Assembly (NCBI RefSeq): GCF_032062135.1
Contig: NC_092863.1
Coordinates: 22,287,022 to 22,351,021, forward strand
Length of the DNA stretch: 64,000 nucleotides
Reading direction: 5' to 3'
Origin: Pyxicephalus adspersus
Lineage: Eukaryota; Chordata; Amphibia; Anura; Pyxicephalidae
Made by a program: the position numbers and the translations under genes
Shown: one piece after another, positions 12,252 through 23,300 of the stretch
Position numbering within the stretch: the first letter of the stretch is position 1
Layout: every line of letters begins with the position of its first letter
Notes under the pieces: model-generated
The model's database searches: none
What the model was told of the DNA's origin: nothing
The model's input: only the letters and a program-made list of their open reading frames with translations

Positions 12252-12933
12252 ATCTCGTGTAATGTACAACAGTAGATTTTCACTACGACGTGAGAGTCCA
12301 TTATACTATCATTTTTGCCTGTTTTACCCTTCCAGTCCCTTTATCCTTTAATTTTTACTAAACCCTAGGAGAGAGAATTTGGACAAGAATTGGTATTTTT
12401 ATTTTTTTAAATACAAGAAAATAAACTTAGGATTTTATTTACTTTACAAATATAATAACGAATCTCTATAGGGATCACAATTCCGTGTAAATGATTATGC
12501 GATTTGCAGAGAATTTTCCCCTCAAATATATCAATCGCATTTGTTTCATTTAGACTTCAGATTTAGACATCTAGGGAAGGGAACGGTTAGATCTTGTTTT
12601 CAATATTGTCTGTTGGTTTTGCTGATGTCCCATTCTAAAAAAAAAGCTGTCTATTTTAGGCCCTTGTTAATTTACCTGTCATAGTTACAGTTACATACGG
12701 TAGTAAGTCAGGTTGAAAAAAACCATCAAGTTCAACCACTGGAGAAAATAAACATATCCCAGATATAAAACCCTTTGGACATTAGGTTTGATCCATAGGT
12801 GATTGCAGAAAAACAAAGATTTAGGTCTAGCAGTCTATTCAGGCCTTTTCCTCTTACACACACAGGGCTGTCTGATTAATGGGTTGTTTGAGAATATGTC
12901 TGTATCTATGTACACCATTAACACCTAGAAACT
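12252..12933. repeat. Tandem segmental duplication, copy B
   Basis: Second copy of the unit at 11629-12241, in direct orientation and separated by about 10 bases. It carries a block of roughly 100 bases at about 12475-12572 where copy A has only about 30 unrelated bases. The block was therefore either gained in B or lost from A. The rest, including the TCAGGTTGAAAAAA stretch and the ending ACACCTAGAAACT, aligns throughout. Confidence 0.85.
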
Positions 12934-13885
12934 TCTAACAGTTATGTGTCAGATCTATTGCAGTACCTCTATATTGCAGGAGGCAAACACCATCCTGGCA
13001 GACAGGGTGTAAATGAACTGTTAAATATAGCAGCAGTTACATCATTATTTAGGGCTAGTTGTGACAAATGCGATTACAACCAAAATTCACGTGGCACAGC
13101 CAACACCTTGCTCATTTTACTGTTTTTGGTAACATCATATAATTATTCATATACAGGTCACAGGTTACAGATTTTGTTTTGGAAAACCATATATATTTCA
13201 GTTACGTATTAAAAAGACCCAAACTCAACCATGCCTTATTTACATTTAATATAGAACGTTACGAACCTATGTCAACGTTTGTATTGCTCTTCCCCCATTG
13301 GAGACATTTATTATGTTCTACATATAAACTGGCTGTCAGCACAAATTCTGGTACTGAATTTGGCCTGAAAAGTCCCAAAATTGTTATGTTTTTCTGATAA
13401 TCAGGGCTGTGGCCTTTTGCTAAATGTACATAGAGGAGTTTTCTTTACATATTTTTGTGTACATTATTGAAAGTAAACCATTATCACAAAGAGCAATTGT
13501 TTAATCTTTAGAAAGCCAGTCTAAAAATAGAAACTAAGAATGTGTCCAAGTGCTTAAGTTAATGGTCTGTGGTGGGAGGAGGGGCTGTCTGACATTCCCA
13601 GTGACAATCGATTTGTCTTTGGAGGGTCATATTATTCACCTAAGGGGACCTTTAAAGGACATGAAAATCAAATGACTACAATCTCAAAAGCTTTAATATA
13701 TTGATGAAAGTCATTGTTATTGTTTTTTGCAGCTTTCAATAAAATAATAACCAGTTATCCTGGCAGGAAGTTCCTTGTTCAGACACTTCCTGTTACAGGA
13801 TGACAGGATTCAGGATTCCCAGTTGTGCTTCTGCACTGGCTAGTGGACATTTATTGGGGGCTGTAAATGGCCATTCCAAAACACA
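12934..13885. other. Spacer, no gene recognised
   Basis: No exon-like structure was seen. The part around 13760-13880 looks like a dispersed repeat, but I cannot name it. Confidence 0.4.
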
Positions 13886-13975
13886 TTAATATTATTATTA
13901 TTATTAAAAATAATAAACAAGATTTATATAGCGCCAACATATTACACAGTGCTGTACATTAAATAGGGATTGATA
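13886..13975 (-). repeat. LINE/SINE 3' tail (L2-like), minus strand
   Basis: Starts with an (ATT)n run and continues ATTTATATAGCGCCAACATA and CAGTGCTGTACATT. On the minus strand this reads as a tail ending in TATATAAAT plus AAT repeats. The same tail ends the SINE at 43814-44160, occurs at 56833-56915 and recurs at 62878-63130, so it is a shared 3' end of an L2-like LINE and its SINE partner. Confidence 0.7.
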
Positions 13976-14469
13976 GTTGATTTACTGTTGTCACCATGAT
14001 AGAACCCTTCCTGAGAAATGAAGCAGCCAATGCAGGGAATATGCATGCTAAGAACTTTCATGCTGCTTTTGTTTATACAAAATACTTCAGTATGCAGATG
14101 GTAAGGTAATGTCCAACTTCAGCAAATTATATTTAAACTTCTGGTGTTTTCCAGTTGTTTGTGACTCATATGCGGAGATCGTCAAACCTTTTATATCTGT
14201 GACACCAGCAGAATAAATTAATGATCTCATGAAAGTAATACAAAGTCAATTATTTAATCCTCAGAGAGGAAAACTAAGAGCTTGATATGGATGCTGAGTG
14301 CATTGTGGGTTGTCTATGCATTCCCTAGCCTTCTAACTCGGTGGCATGTGCACTGACCTAGCAATGCTCCTGCTCTAGATATAAAATGAGTATAAAATAT
14401 TCAGAATGCAGTAATATGTATTAAATGCTTTATATAAGTATCTTCTATTGGCATTAATACCAAACTTAC

Positions 14470-14970
14470 CGTTTTTGCTTTGTTAATGAGAGATCGTATG
14501 AGATCCTTGATGTCATTGTTTCTGTGCTTTTGGAAGATAACTTGTACTTCGGTACCTTTACTTCGTGTGAGCAGGGGAATTTCAGGCCAGCCCAGCTCCA
14601 ACACAGGCACATCAATGTCAGACATTAAGGGGAAGTAGGTGCCAGATGTCATCTCGGAAAGACTGCTATCAGGGACACCATCACCATCCTTGTCCAACAG
14701 TGTGTCTTGGAATTTGTTATTAGCATTTGTATTCCTGCATATATATTCTATATCTAAACTTGAGAGAAATGGCAATTCCTTCTCCTCTGTGAGTGCTTGG
14801 AAGTATGCGTTTTCTCCTTGTTCCACGAGTGAGTCTGTTGCCAGTCGGGCAGACTCATTGTAACTAAGATCCAAAGGGGAACTTTGCCTCCAAGGGTTCT
14901 TTAGCTCTTCCACTCTGCTTTTAAGTTGGCCAAAGGACCTAACTCCTCTTCTCACCTCCGGATTCAGCAT
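14470..14970 (-). CDS. FAM83A: FAM83A, first coding exon (partial gene)
   Basis: This 167-codon exon starts with ATG at 14970 and ends with ACG at 14470, followed on the minus strand by a GTAAGT donor (14469 downward). The intron is phase 0. The protein contains LDLSYNESARLATDSLVEQG, then LPFLSSLDIEYI, then SGTYFPLMSD, then VQVIFQKHRNNDIKDLIRSL. This order matches the N-terminal part of the FAM83 (DUF1669) domain, and NESARLATD, the FLSS block and the NNDI.DL segment point to FAM83A rather than its paralogues. FAM83 proteins are scaffolds with a phospholipase-D-like fold that bind CK1 kinases; FAM83A is linked to growth-factor signalling. An in-frame GTG lies 14 codons upstream, but ATG at 14970 is the better start. 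A DKDGDGVPD run sits at 14668-14694. The next exon should encode the MDVFTDV-like segment; I could not find it in 1-14469, so the gene probably runs off the window. Confidence 0.9.
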
Positions 14971-15390
14971 TGTTGTAAGGTAAATTGCACACGTCCCAAA
15001 ACTAATGTGCACAGCTTCAGTTTCTCCCTTCTGGTTGTTCCTGATAAGCTTTATATATGAGATCAGCAGTCACAATGGCTTTCAGTTTACCTGTCACTAG
15101 AGAGTATCAGAATGAATTTGTTTCCACATGATCTTTCCTGGTATTGTGGAATGCACTTCCTCCTGCCTCTGTTAACTATCTTTTAGCTGCCTAGCCTTAA
15201 ATTGCCCTACCCCCATCCAGCTACCTGTTTGTTAAGTTTTGTTCACCCCTCCTGTTGTAACAGTAACTATTCAACTTGTTCCAGCAGGCTGCAGATAAGC
15301 TCTACTAACAAAACAGTGCTGTTTTATTGGACTATTCAAAGTTGAATCAATCAAATGGTTTCTTTAGTTACCATATATCAAAGGAAAACA

Positions 15391-15396
<6 letters not shown>
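14971..15396. other. Upstream side of the FAM83A exon
   Basis: Sequence 5' of the FAM83A coding exon on the minus strand. It may hold the rest of the 5' untranslated exon. AG dinucleotides near 15000-15040 could act as acceptors, but none is convincing. No promoter was identified. Confidence 0.35.

Positions 15397-15426
<30 letters not shown>
15397..15426. repeat. (AT)n microsatellite
   Basis: A perfect AT dinucleotide run of about 15 units. Confidence 0.9.
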
Positions 15427-15430
<4 letters not shown>

Positions 15431-15612
15431 ACAGTGTGTATCTATATATGTATAGGTTCACGTTTTCACAACTTTTTAGGCAGTGCAACTTACCTTCATA
15501 AAGTTTTTGTTTAGTATTGTCGATATCTTATTGAGAACATGAATGCATAATTTTATTACTACTTCAAAAGGTACATCCTTTCATTTAAAAACACAATGTG
15601 CTGTCCTGTAAC

Positions 15613-15830
15613 ACAAGGGCCTGATGTGAAAGGCTACATGGATTTTAATGAAGGCTATTTTTCATGCGCTTTTAGTGCAATGTGAACCTTGATCCAGCAA
15701 ACCTGAAATGGATTTGTTAAAAGTTAATTGCTATTTGTTAGTAAATCTTTTCAATCCTAGACCAGATCCATTCCATTTTTGCTGTATCACCCAGGCTCAC
15801 TGATAAAAGTGTTTTTCTCCATTTTAACAC
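15613..15830. repeat. MITE-like dispersed repeat
   Basis: Shares an ordered series of blocks with 56275-56470: CCAGCAAACCTGAAATGGAT here against CCAGCAAACATGAAATGATT there, then a TTAGTAAATCTTTTCAA-like block, then CCAGATCCATTCC, then ATCACCCAGG. Parts of it also match the inverted-repeat element at 63507-63703. This copy has decayed ends. Confidence 0.55.
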
Positions 15831-15937
15831 ATTTAAACAATCATATGCTGTGACCAGTACATCATTCTTCTAATCCCCATCCTTTTCTTCACATTCTTTG
15901 CTGACACACAAAGGGAGCCAAATTTTTACCAAGTACC

Positions 15938-16045
15938 TGCAGACCAGTAAGTTTAATGTCCATAGTTGGAAAGATCCTAGAGAGTTTGATAAAGACGCTC
16001 ATGGAGGATTTTCTGCTGAATTCAAGAAAGATTGACAAACAAATG
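15938..16045 (+). pseudogene. CR1-type LINE reverse transcriptase, 5' piece
   Basis: One uninterrupted frame of 36 codons begins CRPVSLMSIVGKILE, the start of the CR1/Jockey-type reverse transcriptase (pattern YRPVSLTS..GKI.E). It stops at 16045, where a poly(T) run marks the 3' end of a minus-strand L1. The matching downstream part of the same domain resumes at about 21080, so the piece is one side of an insertion split. Confidence 0.65.
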
Positions 16046-16048
16046 TAC

Positions 16049-19000
16049 TTTTTTTTAATAAAAGGGGAAAGTCACTTCCCCTTTGAGTGAAAGCCGACTC
16101 CTGGCACATGCGCAGTATGGAGCCAGTAAATTTAGTGGTCCGCTGGTCCAAAAAGGCTGGTGACCACAGATCTAGATGGTGTCATGTAGTAAACAGAGAA
16201 GGATGGTGGAAATAGTTTGAAAAATACATGTTAACCCTATACAGTACCTAGGGCCCTTAGATCATACCAGGTTGTATGTTGAAAAGTGTCCATGATCTCT
16301 GCCCATTCGGCAGGATCAAGCGTGAATTGCAGAGAAGGCATCCAAATCTGAAAGAAATGGGAAGTATGGGTATCAGGGTGATGGGCAGCCCTGTTAATAA
16401 TCATCAACTTATGTAAAGATTGTTGTAGTAGCTCCTCGAACAGTGGGGAAATAACTGTAGAATGAAATTGAGCTGTGTGGGCGACCGCCTCATGTACTAA
16501 CTTTGTTACTTGGGACAAAAAATCTGATGTCCAGAATGCTAAAATTCATGGCCAGGAGCTCAGTGCATGTTCTAGGGAACTGGAGGGAAGTCCACATTTG
16601 GGACAAGCTGTGTGGTAGTGGAATACCTGGGATTATTTGACTTTAAGATCAAAGGCACAGTAGGCTCTATGTACAATCTTGAAGTGAACCTCCCGCCAAA
16701 CCTCACGACAGATTTCTGTAAAATGGCCCAGCTGTTTTCCAATAAATCAAGGGTGTCTTGGTAAGGTAGGTCTAAAAAATTGGTCCACCAAGTGACTTGT
16801 TAACTTGTATTTAAAGTAAGCCCTGAATTTGTCTCAAAAAAGAGTGGGTAAGGAGTGGGTAGATATCTGCAATGGACATATGAGAGAATGAGTCCCCTAA
16901 AAATTGGCTGTGGCCGTAGGCCTATAGATAAATACCTTGATAGGGGAGTTATTAATGTGCATTTTAACTGCATATAGTAAAGTTGGTGATGAGCTAGCAG
17001 TGCATATTTAACCCCCTAGAATCGGAAATGGTAGTAGTTGGTCTCTATTATCTATTAAGTGTGTCAGCAAGGTAATGTCTCTTGCTGGCCAAAATTTAAA
17101 TGCCTTGAGTTGGTTTCCTTAAAAAAACATGGGGGTATCTGAATGGGTAGTGCCAGGGACATATAATGGTAAAATTGATACAGTTTTTTGGTTTCCCACC
17201 ACTCTATGAGCGTATCCCTAAATAACATAACTAATAGTTCGGGGGGAAGGGGGGGGGGGGTGGTAGTCAACAGAGGAGAGTGTAATATCCTATGTAATGA
17301 TCATGGGCGTACCATTTGGGCCTCTAGTGTGGTGTGCGTATATTTAGAAGTGTTATGCCACCAATTTCTGGCATGGCACATAAGTCACGCCCGATTGTAC
17401 TTCCTGATACCTGGGAAGATAATTCCCAACCGATCAACAGGTTGGTAAAGTTTAAGTTCAACCCTAGCTGGGTGACCCAGCAGCGTTGTTTTTATGTAAA
17501 AAAGTAATTCGGTCTTGGATTGATTATTCCAAAAACCTGAAAAGGCCCCAAATATTTGTATGTGGTGGAGCCATCCAGAAAGATTCCTCCGTGGGTTTTT
17601 CAGCATAACATCATCTGCAAAAAGTGCAGTTTTCACTGTCTTTTGGCATATAGAGAGTCCCTCTAAGAGACCCGGCTCTATAAATGACTTTGCAAGGGGC
17701 TCAATTGCTAAGTTAAACAACAGAGGTGACGGGACAACCCTGTCTTGTCCTTATGTGTAAAAGGAAGCTAGACAAGAGCACCCCGGCATCATGTATATGA
17801 ACCTGCCGAGAAGAGTAGATGGACTGCAACCGTGCATGTTCCAGCTGCATTGGCAGTTTTCTGATATTGTAAGTAGATCTACCCAGCAGGAAGCCAGCCT
17901 GGGCTGGGCCCACTAATTTCAGCAACAGTTGAGCCACACAATCTGCCAATTTTTTGAGATAAAAACACATCTTGATTGATAAGCGAGATTGGCTGAGGGT
18001 CTAAAGCTACGTACACACTTCCAATTATTATCGTTGGTAAACGAACGACGAACGATCCTGCACGATATCTGCGAACGATGGTATAGCACCGATCCTGTAC
18101 ATACAGATAACGACACGATCGTTCGTAGATATTGTACACACAATAGATTCGATCGTTTGAGCGATACAGGGAGTGACGTGCACGTCAGGAAGTGAACGAA
18201 CGTTCGTTCATCACGCATGCTCAGACCATGGACGATCAATGAACGATCGTACACACGAACGATGGTCAACGATCGTCGTCCAATCTGATCCGCTGGTCCG
18301 GTCGTTCATTTCCAACGACTTTCCTCGTTCGTCGGCGTCGTTGGTTACTTTTTTTATGAACGATTTTTGCCCAATCGATCGTTCGTTCGTCGTTCATTTT
18401 GAACGATAAAAATTGGAAGTGTGTACGTAGCTTAAGGGGTCCTTTTGTTTTTTGGGAGAACCTTGATACACACCAATCGGCCTAACATGAGATAAGAAGT
18501 GGTAGTGAAGAGGTTATTATATAATGTATCTAAGGGTGAGGATATTTCCTCTACAAGAATTTTGTAAAATTTTTTGAAAAACCATTCGGTCCTGGAGCTT
18601 TAACATTGGCGGACCACTTTACATTGCCCCAACCTCCTCAGAGGTTATTTCTGAATTCAAATATTCTATATTGTCTGACGATAAATGTGGCAAGACTACC
18701 TTGTTGAGAAAAGTTTTCCCCGCAGCTTGATCGCTGCCGATTGAGGTGTGAAAGCATTCATAATAGGATGCAAATGTAGATACTATGTCTCTTGGGGAAT
18801 GGTGAATCAATCCAGATGAGCCTCCAATGGCCACAAGAGGAGTTGGTTTTCGATAACCCCTGGCCAGATTAGCTAAAGGTCTGCCTGACTTGTTGCCACA
18901 ATGGTATAGTTCGACGTTCCGGTAAGAATGGATCATCTTGTCTTATTGAGTGATCCAAATGTCAAACTTATTTTTGGCTTCTAGTCACCTGTCTTGATCC

Positions 19001-20145
19001 TTAGAGGACAAGGAAATTTTATAGGTGTTATACGCTAAGCGTGTTTCTGCACAAGCTGTGATGTAGTTGGCTAGAGTCTTCTGCTTCAGAGTAGAACTAT
19101 GACTGATTATATTTCCTGGCAGAACAGCCTTGGCCGTCTCCCAGTATAATTTGGGTCATCTTTGTGGGTGGCATTGTGATGTTCTTAATACAGCCACCAA
19201 TATTACATAAATTGTTGGAAAGTGTCATCTTTGGCCAGCAGGGCAGAAGAGAAGAATCCATTAGTGATAAAGACACCGGAGATTACTAGTGGGTGTATTT
19301 CAGAGACCTTCGCATGTAGAAGAAGGTTGGCATTGATTAGAATAGATTCAAATCCTAGAATACCTTGAATGCACAAATGAAAAATGAGAAAAGTCTAAAT
19401 CAAGGGGGTGAAGGTGCCGCAAAGAATCAGCTAGGGCAGTGGTAGCAAGAAAATCTTGATAGTGTTGGTCATTGAAGTAAGATGTGCGTAGCCGGTAGGG
19501 TTCCGGTCTCCTATCCCCCATTGTGTTAGGTGTGGCATTAAAGTCACCAGACTTTATAGTGGGGTGTAAAGGCAGGGGGAGAAATGCATTAGACATCTCC
19601 TCATAGAAAGCTTGGTTGTCCTGATTGGGCCCATAAAGTGCCATGACTTTAAGAAGATTTGGGAATTGTATAGTAATTGTGGCCCATCTTCCTGCTCTAC
19701 AGTCATTGGACTTGGACATGACTTTGAACTGCAGCTTTTTGTGGAACAAAATTAATGCTCCGGCTTGTCAGCCCTATGCTGAAGCTCCCTAAATCTCTCT
19801 CACCCAATGCTTGCGCATAGAGTCGCATAGGGGGAAAGGTAAATAGGTTTCTTGAAGCAATGCTATATCAGCCTCTAGTTTCTTGAGGTGGCACTTTGTG
19901 TGGCGCGTTTGTGAGGATGGTAGATTAAGGTGGTAAGTATTGAAAGAAGTAAAATCATACATCGGTGTAGCAGGTTGTCCCAGCAGAGCTGACCAGTACA
20001 TTAGGCAAAAATTGAGACAATCATTGATATGACTGTAAAAGATTGAGGTCCAAAACATTTTCAGAACATGTTCAAAAATTATATCCAGAAACAGGGAGAA
20101 ACTTCCTTTTTTTTCGAATATGCAGGATGATAGCAACAAAACTAT
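16049..20145 (-). pseudogene. L1/Tx1-type LINE ORF2 remnant, minus strand
   Basis: A poly(T) at 16049-16056 is the A-tail read from the other strand. On the minus strand, from high to low coordinates, ORF2 runs in order. The endonuclease start is near 20000 (KKLEADIALLQETYLPFPL). A further endonuclease stretch lies at 19348-19749 (VMALYGPNQDNQAFYEEMSN). Linker and early reverse transcriptase occupy 18620-18936, and the thumb-side GPAQAGFLLGRSTYNI is near 17890. The catalytic FADD is at 17610-17621 (TALFADDVML). The C-terminal HKLMIINRAAHHPDT is at 16237-16518. A Harbinger-like MITE at 18005-18432 interrupts it. Stops and frameshifts occur throughout, although the FADD codons survive. Confidence 0.8.
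18005..18432. mobile_element. Harbinger-like MITE 2, inserted in L1
   Basis: A perfect 22-bp terminal inverted repeat (18005-18026 and 18411-18432) begins AGCTACGTACACAC. It differs by one base from the terminus of MITE 1 at 2319. TAA duplications flank it (18002-18004, 18433-18435). The interior is rich in CGTTCGT/ACGAACG words that fold back on each other. No coding capacity. L1 ORF2 sequence lies on both sides. Confidence 0.85.
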
Positions 20146-20255
20146 TAGTCAAATCTGGAGGAAAAAGTGGTGCATTTACCATCTGATGCAGGGTGGTAAC
20201 AGACAAGCTGACGACTCAATCCAGAGTGATCAACATAAAAGTTGTGAACCTGAAT

Positions 20256-21070
20256 ATCAGGTTGAACAAAGTAATGCCTTTTTGTATTGAGTACCTGACA
20301 TGTATTGATGTAGGCTGGGTATGGACAAACTGCATTGCATATTAAGCTCAGCTTGAATCCAGTGAAGATGGAGGAAGGGTATGGCGGGAACCAGTTCCCG
20401 ATGGTGTATGGTGTGGGGAATCTGATGTTGAATCTTCAACCAGGTTGGTATTGAAAGTCATTGCACGCTGACACATTGACAATGTGTGTCTCCTGGTCAG
20501 TTAGAAAAATTTTAAGGACTGCAGGATACATCAGGGCAAATGTAATGCTTTTAGTAATCAAAGCTTTACAGGTTGGCGAAAATGGCTGTTGATGTTTAAG
20601 AGTCGGCAGAGTAGTCTGCAAAAAGCAGAATTTTGTTGGCATCCAGAGAAAATTGTGGGTGCACCCAATAGGCCTGGAGAATTTGGTTCTTGTCATTGGA
20701 ATCAATATAGTGAGCTACAACTGAGCATTTATTTGGACTAATTTTTCAAGTTGGCTTAAAGGGGTCCAACTCCCAATGGTGCTTTAGGACCCAGATCTTT
20801 GAGTAAAGTAGTGGCACACAGCTTATGTAGCTCCATCCTTTTGATGTTCTTCAGAAGGACAATAATTCTTATATTATTACACCTTGTATGGTTTTCCATA
20901 TCAGTAAGGTTTGTTGCCAGGTTGGAATATTGCGTTCTCAAGATTTGTTGTTGATGATGTATACTGGAGAGCTTTTCATCAAGAGCACTTACGTTGTTAC
21001 ATTGCCAGGATGTCATCTTCATGCTTGGCTACTGCTTCAGTAACCGGCGCTGGAATGGTAAGTCTTTACT
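20256..21070 (-). pseudogene. L1/Tx1-type LINE ORF1 remnant, minus strand
   Basis: The frame at 20756-21022 contains HHQQQILRTQYSNLATNLTD followed by MENHTRCNNIRIIV. This is the end of the ORF1 coiled coil and the start of the RNA-binding domain. A second frame at 20436-20705 has PFSPTCKALITKSITFALMY, close to the C-terminal domain consensus (R.FSP..K.L....I.FALLYPA). It is the ORF1 partner of the ORF2 remnant at lower coordinates. Stops separate the pieces. Confidence 0.75.
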
Positions 21071-21079
21071 TTCTTTTAA

Positions 21080-21640
21080 TGAGGATGTCAGTAAACAGAT
21101 AGACAGTGGAGAAGTAGTTGATCAAGTGTACTTGGACATTTGACACAGTACTCCACAGGCAGTTAATATGCAAGTTAGGGCCAAAAGTGTAAAAAGTCAA
21201 TCTGCAAATTGATAGAGAACTGGCTTAAAGACCTCATCGAAAGAGTAGTGATTAATGATTCACACTCTGACGGGTCTAAGGTTATTATTGGTGTACCCCA
21301 GAGTTCAGTGTTGGGACCTTTACTATTTAACATCTTTATAAATGATATAGAGTTCGGGAATAAAAGTACCATTTCTGTGTTTGCAGATGACACCAAACTA
21401 TGTAATGGATTTAAGTACATACAGGATGTATATAATCTACAGGCAGACCTGGATGTATTGTTTGATTGGGAAGCCAAGTGGCAAATGACATTTAATATTG
21501 ATAAATGTTCTGCACTTGGGAGCTAACAACATGCATGCTTCATACTGTCTATGGGGAATACATTTGGGGGGGGGGTCAGAAGTAGAAAAGGATCTGGGGG
21601 TTCTGGTAGATCATTGAATTAAAAATAACATGCAATGCCA
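21080..21640 (+). pseudogene. CR1-type LINE reverse transcriptase, 3' piece
   Basis: This starts with NEDVSKQIDSGEVVDQVYLD, passes a stop, then gives an open frame at 21209-21526 with VIIGVPQSSVLGPLLFNIFI and the catalytic FADDTKL (FADD at 21380-21391), ending WQMTFNIDKCSALGS. This is the palm of a CR1-clade reverse transcriptase. Together with 15938-16045 it forms one gene interrupted by the minus-strand L1. The RNase-H-free C-terminal end is lost after about 21640. Confidence 0.75.
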
Positions 21641-21716
21641 AACTGCAATATCTAAAGCTGTCTGTCTTGTCATTTTTGTAAGTACTAGTACTAGTAATAG
21701 TAGTAGTACTGTTGCG

Positions 21717-22068
21717 GACCTTTGACTTTGACCTTTCCTGACATTCTGCTTGAACTAAGCCTGGACTGACCTTTGCCTGTGACCCCGACTCTGCTTGTGC
21801 CTTTTCCTTTGTACCTGGATTGGTGGACTGATTTCCTGTGTTTGACTTCGGCGTGTTCCTGGATTCCCTGGTAATCCTGTACTGTGTATCTGTGGGCTCC
21901 TGGTCAGCTGCTGGCCTATCCCCAGACACCAACTTTTGCGTAATAAGTCCTGGGGACAACCGAGTGCTGGAAAACGCAGCGAGGGCTGCTGTAGGTGCAG
22001 ACTGCGGTGTTAGATTGGGGGACTGGTGTCTGGAGAATACTGGTACTGATACTGACCAGGGTCTTACA
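21717..22068 (+). mobile_element. Ty3/gypsy LTR fragment (family A)
   Basis: Matches the opposite-strand LTR at 1032-1753 in its 3' half, including GGGGACTGGTGTCTGGAG and the terminal CTTACA at 22068. The 5' part of the LTR is missing. A short AAAC microsatellite follows (22066-22087). Confidence 0.6.
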
Positions 22069-22589
22069 CAAACAAACAAACAAACAATGCCCATTGAGTA
22101 ACAAAATAACAAATTTAAATTACATAATCTAAAGCACCTACTGGTATGTTACAGCGGAGGATTACACAATCTGGCTCCACTTTTTTTTCTACATTTGGAC
22201 ACCATGTTATGGCCTGGTTTGAAATACTACTGGCCATCCCATCACACCACATCCAACGGACCCAAGGTACCCTTTAATTTTTCGTGTGTCATACCAAGTG
22301 GTGTGTTGGAACAGAGACATCAGATCCTTAATCTCTATTTAGTTCTATGGGTAAAATCCTTGACCATGTTCCAAAGAAACATTTAGTGTACCACTTTTTG
22401 TTTCTCAGAGCATTAAGTTTATCTATGGAGTTTAAGGAAAATCTCCTTTACCCATAATATATTCAGAGGTATTTGTGAAATCCACTTTTTTACTATCGGC
22501 TTTTTAGTGACCAACAGACATAAAATTTCCCATCTAGTCAGTATTTATTATTATTGTTGTTGTTGTTATTTGTTTAATATTGTTTATTG

Positions 22590-23300
22590 TTGTTGGTTAG
22601 GGGCCTGTAAATCAGTAGATTAATTGGATTCCACATTATGTAAGAGATAAAGGATAGGGCAAAGGTTATGTTGCCACTCAGTTACTGTTGCCATATAGCA
22701 CAACGTCTCTGTCCAAAATTTTTGGATGGTTGGGCACAGCAAATTTAGATGAAATATGTTGGGGTGTGGCTTTGAACACTTGGGACAAGCTGGTAATCTA
22801 ACCAGCCAACATATATTGAGGGGAATGTTAAAAGCCATATATGCTCTGTGTATTATTTTAAATTGTGTTTTCCAACAACTTTTGCTGGCTACCATTTTCA
22901 GTATCCTCCGCCATCCTTTTTTAATGTATTCCTATGTTTTTTCCAGTGGGCGCTTGATAAGATCTGCCCATTTTCAAATGACAGGGCCCTGGAGGGGTAT
23001 CTCGGAGGTAGTCATGGCTCCCAAAGCCCCATGGATCCAAGAAAGAGATGTTTGCCATTGCATAGAAGTGACTCTACATCCCCATTTGGGTAGAAAGTTT
23101 GGCATGGAGCTAACAACGCCCTGGTTAAAATGTCGAATTTGCAAATATTGCAGAAAATGCGTGTGTGTGTGTGGTATACCAAATTTTCCAAATACAGGTC
23201 TACAATGGTTAAAATTCCCTTAGCGTCCCATATCTGAAAATTTGTCATCTCCCTTGTGAAAATATTGAGAAAGACCTAATTGGAATTCTAGATGAAATTG
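22590..23300 (-). pseudogene. L1 ORF2 C-terminal piece, left of LTR
   Basis: The minus-strand frame at 22620-22895 contains TQFKIIHRAYMAFNIPLNIC followed by ACPKCSKPHPNIFH, the cysteine-containing C-terminal domain of L1/Tx1 ORF2. Upstream (23012-23300) earlier ORF2 sequence includes LGLSQYFHKGDDKF in the frame that abuts the LTR. The reading continues on the far side of the LTR at 24008-24160. Confidence 0.7.

Noticed and set aside
18173..18409. Open frames within the MITE at 18005-18432
   Set aside because: They result from CGTTCGT-rich repeated words in a palindromic non-coding element.
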